The position numbers and the translations under genes were made by a program. From Dysgonomonas sp. (lineage in GTDB: Bacteria > Bacteroidota > Bacteroidia > Bacteroidales > Dysgonomonadaceae), in the NCBI GenBank assembly GCA_030151105.1, contig JASLEN010000388.1, positions 1-5,848 of the forward strand: a stretch of DNA of 5,848 nt, in the 5' to 3' direction. Each line of letters starts with the position of its first letter. Position 1 is the stretch's first letter. The notes under the pieces are model-generated. The model made no database searches. It worked only from the letters and a program-made list of their open reading frames with translations, and was not told where the DNA came from. Positions 1 to 5,848 of the stretch are shown in pieces.

Positions 1-23
1 TATATTTAGGATTCTATCAAGAA

Positions 24-2303
24 TTACATAGCATGTATTTGCTTGATTCTATTTTGTAGTCTATGTTTCTCAATCATATCTGCAATGTCTGGATCTAGGC
101 TCAAACGATATACTTTGTTTTCGTCTAGTTCAATCGATTTCATCAAGTGATTGATTGCAACTTGTTCTTGTCCAAGTCTCCAAGCTACAATTGCTGATAG
201 ATATTCAGTGTTAGCAGTTTGTTTTTGTTTCACAAGAACTTCGTATGCTTTAGCATTGTATCCTAGTGCTGCAAGTGCAACTGCCGCATTGTAGTCAGGG
301 TAGCTTGCTAAGATTTCCATAGCTTCGCTATAGTGTCTGTCTTGCAATAGTCTAACACCTTTTATGTATTCTTCATCTACAGTGATTACCTCTCTGTCTG
401 TATCCATATCCGTTCTATGTAGGTAGAATACCATATCTACTCTGTCTAGTTGAGGATAGATAGACTCTTTCATTGTTTGATAATCAGCCGGGTATAGAGC
501 TTCTATATCTTTTTTAGTTTCATCTGGATTTGTTGCATTTCCTAATAGTTGTATGATAGAAGATGCATTTGGAATTTGGTTATCTGCTTTAAGTAAGCGT
601 ACCAATCCTTTCCAGTCCTCACCGATATAGTTTGTTGTAAAGAAATCTTGTCCAACAGATTTACCCATTGATGTTGAGCTCACTAGATATCTCTTCAGAT
701 CATCCACACGTCTCATCGATAGTTCCGCATTTTTAGAATACTCACCCTCTAGAGATGTTGCTTGTTGCATCAATATACTATCTACGGCAAATCCTTTACT
801 TCCTTGGAATGTTTCAAAGTCTTTGGTCAACTTAGCAAGTTGGTCTCCATTGTCTTTGTATTTAGGATCAAATCTCCAAGTGTTTGGTCTGTATTTGAAA
901 TAAGCTGTTTGTCTGTGCGAAGCATTTCTATTTCTTACAGTTTCTTTATGCAACAATGTAGTATCTACTAGCTGCGCAATAGAAGAAATGAAGAAAGATA
1001 GAGTATCAGAGCGTCTCATATTAAAGTTACTCGCATCTATTGCCGTAACTCTGCTCTGCATTGCAATATGAACTCCTGTCATGCCAGGTGTTACAGGAAG
1101 CTCTTGCTTGTAGTAGTAAAGAAAATCTTTACCAACATCTACAGTACTGTCTATTCTAGCTGTTTCGTTGTATGGGAAAGGAATCATCTCTTTTTTAACA
1201 ATTTCCTTTCTAGCCTCTTTCATCTCATTTTCTACAATAGCATCAAACAAGTATCTGTTTTTTGCAATGTCAAGAGTATCTTGTGAAGTCATCGATAAGT
1301 TTTCAATATCTTTCGATCCTGTTCTCATTGCGTGCACTTCTCTGTACTTCTTAGGAATATCAATCTCACCTCTTTCCATTTTGTCAAGGCGTTTTTGCAT
1401 ACCTGAAGATTTACGTAAGAAAGCCATGTTGTAGCTAGCTGTTAATCCTGTAGTGTCCACACCTCTAGCAATGTCACGAACGGCATGAGTCAAATGTTTT
1501 CTCATGTAGTCGTACTTCATTTCTAGAATAAGACCTCTCAGTTGAGCTTTTTCAGCAGCATCTTTCTCTTTTTGCATTTCCATCCAGTCTTCATACTCTT
1601 TGTGTAGAGCCCAATCTTTGTGGTACTCTCCATAGTAGAAGTCTTGGCGGTTTACGATATCTTGCTCAATAGCAGCGTGGTCTAGGAATACACTATCGTA
1701 GTCTTCCTTTGCAACAATGGAGTTCAGATAATCTTCGTATGCCTGATAGTCTAGTCTTTGTTTCAATGTAAACTGTGTACCCTTGATAACTAGTCTGTCC
1801 AGTTTTTGTATAGAGTCTGGATGCATAATAAATGGTTGCATCTCTATCATCCAGTTTCTATCTATAACTTCTTTAGGAACTCTTACAATAAAGTCAACAT
1901 TGATTCTACCATTTCTCTCTGGAGTAAATCTTGAACGAGCAACTACTTCAACTTGTCCTAGTGCTTGATCTTGGCTAAGATCCACATCAGATGATTGGAA
2001 AATATCACTGTGAAGTTCAGGATTCACATATTCTACCTGTTCAGTCACGATATAACCACCGCCTTCGCTTCCTACCACGTTTCTAGGTAGTCCGATATTT
2101 ACTTTTTTGTTCTGTTGGAAAAGTGGTTGTACCATTGCCCTTTCTGTAGGTCTTGGTATGTAAGGTGCCTTTGCATCACGCATATCTCGCACCGAATGTT
2201 TCTTTCCTCCACATGAGCTTAGTACACCTGCACCCAATGCTAGGGTAAGCGTAAACAAAAGCAAGGTGGGTAAAGAAGATAAGTTAAATTTGCTTAGTTT
2301 CAT
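24..2303 (-). CDS. Large lipoprotein with OmpA-like domain and C-terminal TPR-like repeats
   Basis: Function unknown; predicted envelope lipoprotein of 759 residues. Seen: a hydrophobic signal peptide (about residues 9-30) ending in a lipobox L28-S-S-C31, so Cys31 should be lipidated. The residues after it (GGKK) are not acidic, so a surface-export signal is not evident. A beta-rich stretch (about 84-180) resembles the N-terminal DUF3868-type domain of Bacteroidales OmpA proteins (inference from memory of that family). Next come a charged, helix-rich, possibly coiled-coil segment (about 185-375), a second beta-rich stretch (about 385-450), and an OmpA-like domain (about 465-630) with TSLEG at 516-520, LSMRR at 528-532 and GEDW at 561-564. 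Helical TPR-like repeats occupy about 645-745. The domain has Arg532 but Ser517 where OmpA has its peptidoglycan-binding Asp. The start is the only one that gives a complete signal peptide; no Shine-Dalgarno is visible. Divergent from pepD. Its terminator lies outside the window. The lipoprotein call is firm; the domain names are less so. Confidence 0.85.
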   Translation of the reverse strand: MKLSKFNLSSLPTLLLFTLTLALGAGVLSSCGGKKHSVRDMRDAKAPYIPRPTERAMVQPLFQQNKKVNIGLPRNVVGSEGGGYIVTEQVEYVNPELHSDIFQSSDVDLSQDQALGQVEVVARSRFTPERNGRINVDFIVRVPKEVIDRNWMIEMQPFIMHPDSIQKLDRLVIKGTQFTLKQRLDYQAYEDYLNSIVAKEDYDSVFLDHAAIEQDIVNRQDFYYGEYHKDWALHKEYEDWMEMQKEKDAAEKAQLRGLILEMKYDYMRKHLTHAVRDIARGVDTTGLTASYNMAFLRKSSGMQKRLDKMERGEIDIPKKYREVHAMRTGSKDIENLSMTSQDTLDIAKNRYLFDAIVENEMKEARKEIVKKEMIPFPYNETARIDSTVDVGKDFLYYYKQELPVTPGMTGVHIAMQSRVTAIDASNFNMRRSDTLSFFISSIAQLVDTTLLHKETVRNRNASHRQTAYFKYRPNTWRFDPKYKDNGDQLAKLTKDFETFQGSKGFAVDSILMQQATSLEGEYSKNAELSMRRVDDLKRYLVSSTSMGKSVGQDFFTTNYIGEDWKGLVRLLKADNQIPNASSIIQLLGNATNPDETKKDIEALYPADYQTMKESIYPQLDRVDMVFYLHRTDMDTDREVITVDEEYIKGVRLLQDRHYSEAMEILASYPDYNAAVALAALGYNAKAYEVLVKQKQTANTEYLSAIVAWRLGQEQVAINHLMKSIELDENKVYRLSLDPDIADMIEKHRLQNRIKQIHAM

Positions 2304-2335
2304 TGTTTCTGAAATAACTTGAATTTTAGTAGTAT

Positions 2336-2348
2336 CTATAAATTATAG
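2336..2348. repeat. Short inverted repeat in lipoprotein 5' leader
   Basis: The sequence CTATAAATTATAG has two perfect 6-base arms around one central base. It lies about 33 bp upstream of the lipoprotein start, between that gene and its proposed promoter. It could be an operator, but a short A/T-only palindrome in A/T-rich DNA may also arise by chance. Confidence 0.3.
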
Positions 2349-2394
2349 TTCGTATTTGCTTATTGGTTAGTTTTTACGTTGTTAGTTTGTTACG

Positions 2395-2402
2395 CAAAAA
2401 TA
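2395..2402 (-). promoter_or_regulatory. Candidate -7 element for the lipoprotein gene
   Basis: Read on the minus strand this is TATTTTTG, an exact match to the Bacteroidota -7 consensus TAnnTTTG. It is the only exact match on that strand between the gene and position 2430. It would give a 5' leader of roughly 85 nt. No good TTG-type -33 element is found at the expected distance, so the call is tentative. Confidence 0.35.
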
Positions 2403-2454
2403 AGAATAAATTAAGTCTTATCTTTGGAATTAAAAATAAAATAATTTATTGCTG

Positions 2455-2475
2455 ATGTATATTCAACATATACAT
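2455..2475. repeat. Perfect inverted repeat with 8-bp arms
   Basis: Arms ATGTATAT (2455-2462) and ATATACAT (2468-2475) are exact reverse complements around the 5-base spacer TCAAC. There is no U-tract after it on the plus strand, so it does not look like an intrinsic terminator. It may be a regulator binding site between the divergent genes, or a hairpin in a transcript starting near 2433. Arms contain one G/C base each, so stability as RNA would be low. Confidence 0.45.
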
Positions 2476-2556
2476 GACAGTAATAGTTGTGTAATTGCTT
2501 CGCCTGTTAAGATGTTTTAACAAACACTAGTTGTTTAGCTTTGCTTTAAAAAACGC

Positions 2557-2587
2557 TGTGCATTTTCGACTTAATATTCTATCTTTG
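2557..2587 (+). promoter_or_regulatory. Candidate pepD promoter (Bacteroidota type)
   Basis: TATCTTTG at 2580-2587 matches the -7 consensus TAnnTTTG exactly. A -33-like TGTG (consensus TTTG) lies at 2557-2560 with a 19-bp spacer, the usual distance. Transcription would begin near 2593, leaving a leader of about 38 nt before the pepD ATG. This is the best-formed promoter in the window. Confidence 0.55.
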
Positions 2588-2630
2588 TTTTAGACAGAAC
2601 AAAATGTAAATATAATATAAAAAAATTGAT

Positions 2631-4085
2631 ATGGCGAAAGAAATTTTAAATTTAGAACCAAAAAGACTCTGGAAGCACTTCTATGACTTAACATTAATTC
2701 CTCGTCCAACAGGACAAATGAAAGAAGTGACGAAGTTTGTGATAGATTTTGGAAAGTCTTTAGGATTAGATACTAAACAGGATGAGGCTGGCAATGTGTT
2801 GATCACAAAACCTGCATCCAAAGGGATGGAATCTGCACCAGTTGTAATCATTCAATCTCATGTTGATATGGTTCCTCAAAAAAACTCAGATGTGAATCAT
2901 GATTTTACTAAAGATGCTATTCAAACAAGAATTGAGGGCAATTTAGTGAAAGCACATTCTACTACTTTAGGTGCTGATAATGGTATCGGAGTAGGAGCAA
3001 TGATGGCTGTTCTAGAAGATAACACTTTGGTGCATGGTAAACTAGAGTGTCTTTTTACTATTGACGAAGAAGTTGGTATGATAGGAGCATTTGGTTTAAA
3101 ACCAGGATTCCTTAGTGGAAGCGTACTTCTGAATCTAGATACCGAAGAAGAAGGTGATCTGACTGTAGGTTGTGCTGGAGGAGCAGATATCAATGCATCA
3201 TTCCAATATAAAGTTGTGGAAGCTAATCCTAGTGAAATAGCTTACTCAATAGATTTAACAGGATTGAAAGGTGGACATTCAGGAGGTGAAATTCATGAAG
3301 GACGTGCCAATGCTAATCGCCTGATGGCTCGCTTCTTGAAAGATGCTATTGCAGAATGTGATGTTCGTTTAGCAAGTTTCAACGGAGGATCTTTGCGCAA
3401 TGCTATTCCTCGTGAGGCTTTTGCAGTGGTTTCTCTATTGCCAGAGAATGAGCAAATTTTCTTAGACTTGGTTAAAGAATATGAGGCTACCTATATTGAT
3501 GAGTTTGATGGAGTAGAAACTTCATTATCTCTGAAAGCGAAAAAAGTAGATATGCCAGCTTCTCTTATGCCATCTGAGATTCAAGATAGTTTGGTGAATG
3601 CAGTTGTAGGATGTCAAAATGGTGTAATAAATATGCTAACTTCATTTGAAGGTGTAGTTGAAACTTCATCTAACCTTGCATCAGTAAAAACTGGAGAAGG
3701 AGAAGTTACAGTAGGTTTCCTTACTCGTAGTTCTTCAGAATCACGCAAAGATGAAATCTGTTCTTCAATAGAGAGTGTATTCTCTTTAGCAGGTGCAAAA
3801 GTTGAAATATTAAATCCTTATCCAGGATGGCAGCCAAATGCTAAGTCACCAACTTCGGATATGATGGCTAAACTTTTCGAAGAGATGTTCAACAAGTCAG
3901 CAAAAGTACAAGTAGTGCATGCAGGTCTTGAGTGTGGAATTATTCTTGATAGTACACCAGGATTGGATATTGTTTCTTTTGGACCAAACATCAGAAATCC
4001 TCATTCACCAGACGAGTATGTGGAAATTGATAGCGTGGAGCGTTTCTACAAATATTTTGTAAAAACATTGGCACTTATTAAATAA
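2631..4085 (+). CDS. pepD: Xaa-His dipeptidase / aminoacyl-histidine dipeptidase (peptidase M20C)
   Basis: Cytosolic dizinc peptidase of the PepD family (M20C), which hydrolyses dipeptides such as Xaa-His (carnosine-type) and some related peptides in peptide turnover. Its 484 residues are the full family length (E. coli PepD is 485). All key residues recalled for E. coli PepD appear at a constant offset of three: metal ligands His77, Asp116, Glu147, Asp170 and His458, and catalytic Asp79 and Glu146. They lie in the motifs SHVDM (76-80), GADNG (114-118), DEEVGM (145-150), LNLD (167-170) and NPHSP (456-460). GLKGGHSGGEIHEGRANA (211-228) is the conserved stretch beginning the lid/dimerisation domain. 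There is no signal peptide. The ATG at 2631 fits the N-terminal family alignment; the upstream bases are A-rich with no Shine-Dalgarno. It has its own promoter-like sequence and is followed by a strong terminator. The exact substrate range is not readable from sequence. Confidence 0.95.
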   Translation: MAKEILNLEPKRLWKHFYDLTLIPRPTGQMKEVTKFVIDFGKSLGLDTKQDEAGNVLITKPASKGMESAPVVIIQSHVDMVPQKNSDVNHDFTKDAIQTRIEGNLVKAHSTTLGADNGIGVGAMMAVLEDNTLVHGKLECLFTIDEEVGMIGAFGLKPGFLSGSVLLNLDTEEEGDLTVGCAGGADINASFQYKVVEANPSEIAYSIDLTGLKGGHSGGEIHEGRANANRLMARFLKDAIAECDVRLASFNGGSLRNAIPREAFAVVSLLPENEQIFLDLVKEYEATYIDEFDGVETSLSLKAKKVDMPASLMPSEIQDSLVNAVVGCQNGVINMLTSFEGVVETSSNLASVKTGEGEVTVGFLTRSSSESRKDEICSSIESVFSLAGAKVEILNPYPGWQPNAKSPTSDMMAKLFEEMFNKSAKVQVVHAGLECGIILDSTPGLDIVSFGPNIRNPHSPDEYVEIDSVERFYKYFVKTLALIK

Positions 4086-4106
4086 CTCCATCTTATATAA
4101 AATAAT

Positions 4107-4142
4107 AAAATAGCTTGTGATTTTATGCACAAGCTATTTTTT
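4107..4142 (+). terminator. Rho-independent terminator after pepD
   Basis: Perfect 13-bp stem: 4107-4119 (AAAATAGCTTGTG) pairs with 4128-4140 around an 8-base loop, and a run of six T occupies 4137-4142. It begins 21 bases after the pepD stop and ends 23 bases before the beta-lactamase start, so it should limit readthrough from pepD into that gene. Confidence 0.85.
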
Positions 4143-4165
4143 ATTACAAACAATATAAATACACT

Positions 4166-5053
4166 ATGCTTAAATTAACTACTACTCTTCTTGTTTGTCT
4201 CTTCTCATCCATCGCTTGTGCGCAAACCAACACACTGAGAGAGACGATTACTTCGATTGTAAAAAATAAACAAGCAAATGTAGGTGTTGCAATCATCTAC
4301 AACCAAACCGATACGTTGACAGTCAATAATGATGACGAATATCCTACAATGAGTGTTTACAAGTTTCATCAAAGTGTAGCGGTGCTAAATTTCTTGGATA
4401 GTCATTCAATTAGTTTAGATGAAAAAATACATCTTAAAGAAGAGTACCTCAGAAATGATACATATAGTCCATTGAGAGATTTGCATCCTAATGGAGATAT
4501 TGAAATATCTCTTCGAGATTTGATTGAATATGCTGTTACTAAAAGTGACAACAATGCATCTGATGCTTTATTCGACTATCTGATAGGCCCTAAAGCTACA
4601 GATTTATATTTAAGGAGTTTGGGACATCGTTCATTCTTGATTTCATCAACCGAAAGAACAATGGAGAAGTGTTTCAATAATCAGTATCTTAATTGGACAT
4701 CGCCACTTGAGGCTGTCAAGTTAATAGAACAGGTATTATATACTGATATTCTTTCGGATACATATAAGAAGTTTCTTATTCAGGCGTTGGTCAATACCGA
4801 GACAGGAGCTAATAAGCTGAAAGGACTATTGCCTTCAAGCGTTCTTGTAGGTCATAAAACAGGGACTTCGTCTAGGAGCGCAGAAGGGTTGAAGGCTGCG
4901 GATAATGATCTAGGCTTTGTCCATCTTCCCAATGGGAAAAGCTATTCGATAGGTGTGTTTGTAAAAGACTCCAAAGAAACAGATGAAGTTAATGCTTCAA
5001 TGATTGCTCAAATCAACAAAGCTGTTTATGATTTTTATCTTCACAAGAATTAA
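4166..5053 (+). CDS. Class A beta-lactamase, subclass A2-like (CepA/CblA/CfxA/PER type)
   Basis: Secreted serine beta-lactamase, predicted to hydrolyse beta-lactams in the periplasm. The 295-residue length is typical. A signal peptide spans residues 1-19, with a likely type I cleavage site after A17-C-A19. Cys18 is not in a good lipobox (S-I-A-C), so a lipoprotein is less likely. Active-site motifs are all present: S63-V-Y-K66 (nucleophile Ser, Ambler 70), S127-D-N129 (Ambler 130), Glu163 in E-R-T-M (Ambler 166) and K231-T-G-T-S (Ambler 234). The stretch from the omega loop, QYLNWTSP (173-180), is of the kind seen in Bacteroidota enzymes (A2) and unlike TEM/SHV. The spectrum (penicillins versus cephalosporins) cannot be read safely. 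It lies 80 bp after pepD behind a terminator, with no clear promoter of its own. Base composition matches its neighbours and no mobile element is present, so it looks like a resident chromosomal gene. Confidence 0.92.
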   Translation: MLKLTTTLLVCLFSSIACAQTNTLRETITSIVKNKQANVGVAIIYNQTDTLTVNNDDEYPTMSVYKFHQSVAVLNFLDSHSISLDEKIHLKEEYLRNDTYSPLRDLHPNGDIEISLRDLIEYAVTKSDNNASDALFDYLIGPKATDLYLRSLGHRSFLISSTERTMEKCFNNQYLNWTSPLEAVKLIEQVLYTDILSDTYKKFLIQALVNTETGANKLKGLLPSSVLVGHKTGTSSRSAEGLKAADNDLGFVHLPNGKSYSIGVFVKDSKETDEVNASMIAQINKAVYDFYLHKN

Positions 5054-5060
5054 TAATAAC

Positions 5061-5082
5061 AAAAAGGGGTTTAATGCCCCTT
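5061..5082 (-). terminator. Intrinsic terminator of the sirtuin gene, overlapping its stop codon
   Basis: On the minus strand AAGGGG (5082-5077 plus-strand CCCCTT) pairs with CCCCTT (5069-5064), and the T run continues through 5061. The loop CATTAAA holds the last codon and the TAA stop of the sirtuin gene. On the plus strand the same hairpin is followed by TTCAG with no T run, so it should be a poor terminator for the convergent beta-lactamase gene. Confidence 0.6.
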
Positions 5083-5760
5083 CAGTATTTCTACTATTTC
5101 TTTCATTCCCTCCGAAGCTCCCTTTTGGAGGTGGATAACTCCTCGTCTCTTAGTTGCTACATCTTTAGGGTCTATCAAGTAGATAGGAGTGCCACTTGGT
5201 GCAAAGTCTATAAGTCCTGCCGCAGGATATACATTAAGTGATGTGCCTATTATAATAAGTACATCTGCTTTCTGAACAACCTTAACCGCCTCTTCTATCA
5301 TTGGCACAGCTTCGCCAAACCAAACAATGTGGGGGCGCAGTTGATGTCCACTAGCATCCATATCTCCTAGATTAATTTCTATGTTGTCGGCAGTTAATGT
5401 TCTAATATCATTGGGATTCTTGGTAGATCGAACTTTCATCAATTCTCCATGCAGGTGCATCACGTTGTTGCTTCCAGCTCTTTCGTGCAGATCATCTACG
5501 TTTTGCGTAACTACAGATATTTTATAGTCTTTCTCTAATTCAGCTATAATTTGGTGTCCTCTGTTGGGCTCAGCTTTCAGGGCATCTTTTCGTCTAGCAT
5601 TATAAAAATCTAGCACCAACTGCGGATTAGCTCTAAAGCCCTCAGGTGTTGCAACATCCTCTACTCTGTAATTTTCCCACAATCCGTTTGAGTCCCTAAA
5701 AGTAGCGATACCACTTTCGGCACTCATACCAGCTCCTGTGAGTATAACTATATGTTTCAT
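5071..5760 (-). CDS. cobB: NAD-dependent protein deacylase, sirtuin (SIR2 family, class III-like), zinc-cysteine-less
   Basis: Cytosolic sirtuin that removes acyl groups from lysines using NAD+, giving nicotinamide and O-acyl-ADP-ribose. The 229 residues form a compact full-length enzyme. Seen: the NAD-binding motif GAGMSAESGI (9-18), FRD (21-23), QNVD (86-89), catalytic His104 in HLHGE (102-106), VWFGE (146-150) and GTSLNVYPA (172-180). Tyr53 and Arg56 (Y-N-A-R) match the pair that binds succinyl/malonyl groups in class III sirtuins (SIRT5, E. coli CobB), so desuccinylase/demalonylase activity is inferred. Odd: the protein contains no cysteine at all, so the usual four-Cys zinc site between residues 107 and 141 is missing, although the flanking KVR and LRPHIVWFGE align well with CobB. 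The gene is convergent with the beta-lactamase (17-bp gap). Start: an ATG just before the Rossmann strand; only AGAG lies next to it as a weak ribosome site. The symbol is by family similarity. Confidence 0.92.
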   Translation of the reverse strand: MKHIVILTGAGMSAESGIATFRDSNGLWENYRVEDVATPEGFRANPQLVLDFYNARRKDALKAEPNRGHQIIAELEKDYKISVVTQNVDDLHERAGSNNVMHLHGELMKVRSTKNPNDIRTLTADNIEINLGDMDASGHQLRPHIVWFGEAVPMIEEAVKVVQKADVLIIIGTSLNVYPAAGLIDFAPSGTPIYLIDPKDVATKRRGVIHLQKGASEGMKEIVEILKGH

Positions 5761-5794
5761 CTCTAAAATCTTAAATTTTTATAAGCCAATAAGA

Positions 5795-5823
5795 CAAATA
5801 TAACTTTTTGCGTGAGATTTCAT
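5795..5823 (-). promoter_or_regulatory. Candidate sirtuin promoter (Bacteroidota type)
   Basis: On the minus strand TATATTTG (5802-5795) matches TAnnTTTG exactly. A partial -33 element (ATG, consensus TTG) lies at 5823-5821, with an 18-bp spacer. Transcription would begin near 5788, giving a leader of about 28 nt. The remainder of 5761-5848 shows no gene. Confidence 0.45.
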
Positions 5824-5848
5824 GTAGAAATGCCTTTTTAATGTTACT

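Larger units (their letters stand above)
2304..2630. other. Divergent intergenic region between lipoprotein gene and pepD
   Basis: This 327-bp A/T-rich stretch separates two genes that point away from each other, and I see no credible coding sequence in it. It holds a minus-strand TAnnTTTG motif for the lipoprotein gene (2395-2402), a plus-strand TAnnTTTG with a -33-like element for pepD (2557-2587), and a second plus-strand TATCTTTG at 2419-2426 with no matching -33. It also has perfect inverted repeats at 2336-2348 and 2455-2475, and a weaker one at 2505-2522 (TGTTAA, 6-base loop, TTAACA). It could serve as a shared control region or carry a small untranslated RNA; neither is shown by sequence alone. 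Confidence 0.6.

Noticed and set aside
10..52. Direct repeat GATTCTAT (10-17 and 45-52) with ATCAAG/CTTGAT arms around the lipoprotein stop
   Set aside because: Repeats are short, the arms are 20 bases apart, and no T run follows on the minus strand within the window, so neither a terminator nor an attachment site is supported.
762..1434. Open frames on the plus strand (762-971, 1068-1286, 1168-1434) antisense to the lipoprotein gene
   Set aside because: They lie wholly inside the well-supported lipoprotein gene; their translations are rich in Ser, Phe, Ile and Cys, as expected from the reverse complement of a coding region, with no recognisable domain.
1783..1968. Open frame of 61 codons on the plus strand
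   Set aside because: It is antisense to the conserved beta-rich part of the lipoprotein, with no family motif and no promoter-like sequence.
2921..3193. Open frame of 90 codons on the minus strand inside pepD
   Set aside because: It overlaps the metal-site region of pepD; the Pro/Ser-rich translation is a typical shadow of an opposite-strand gene.
4183..4222. Beta-lactamase as a lipoprotein through Cys18
   Set aside because: The residues before Cys18 (S-I-A) lack the Leu/Val/Ile expected at -3 of a lipobox, while A17-C-A19 followed by Gln is a good type I signal peptidase site.
2631..5053. pepD and beta-lactamase as one operon with a shared function
   Set aside because: A 13-bp-stem terminator with six T lies between them, and a dipeptidase and a beta-lactamase share no known pathway; same direction alone is weak evidence.
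4166..5053. Horizontally acquired resistance gene
   Set aside because: No insertion sequence, integrase, terminal repeats or visible base-composition shift around it; class A enzymes of this kind are common as chromosomal genes in Bacteroidota.

Overview
The window looks like an ordinary chromosomal segment of a low-GC member of the Bacteroidota, most likely Bacteroidales. Three things point there. The protein types fit: a large lipoprotein with a Bacteroidales-style OmpA-like domain, a PepD-type dipeptidase, a subclass A2-like class A beta-lactamase and a compact sirtuin. There are no Shine-Dalgarno sequences before the starts; the leaders are A/T-rich. The upstream regions carry the Bacteroidota -7 promoter motif TAnnTTTG. 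The genus cannot be fixed from this sequence alone.

Layout from left to right. A 759-residue lipoprotein gene is on the minus strand (24-2303). A 327-bp A/T-rich divergent intergenic region follows (2304-2630), with promoter-like motifs in both directions and two inverted repeats. Then come pepD on the plus strand (2631-4085), a strong intrinsic terminator (4107-4142), and a secreted class A beta-lactamase on the plus strand (4166-5053). A CobB-like sirtuin lies on the minus strand (5071-5760), convergent with the beta-lactamase. Its stop codon sits in the loop of its own apparent terminator hairpin. The last 88 bases hold the sirtuin promoter region and no gene.

The genes appear to be independent units and not one pathway. 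pepD works in cytosolic peptide turnover, the beta-lactamase in the periplasm against beta-lactams, the sirtuin in NAD+-dependent lysine deacylation, and the lipoprotein in the envelope with unknown function. pepD and the beta-lactamase share a direction, but the terminator between them argues against a tight operon.

I see no mobile element, tRNA, rRNA, CRISPR array or clear sign of horizontal transfer, and no convincing new multi-gene system. The points most worth a second look are the sirtuin without zinc-binding cysteines, the OmpA-like domain that lacks the peptidoglycan-binding aspartate, and the structured divergent intergenic region.
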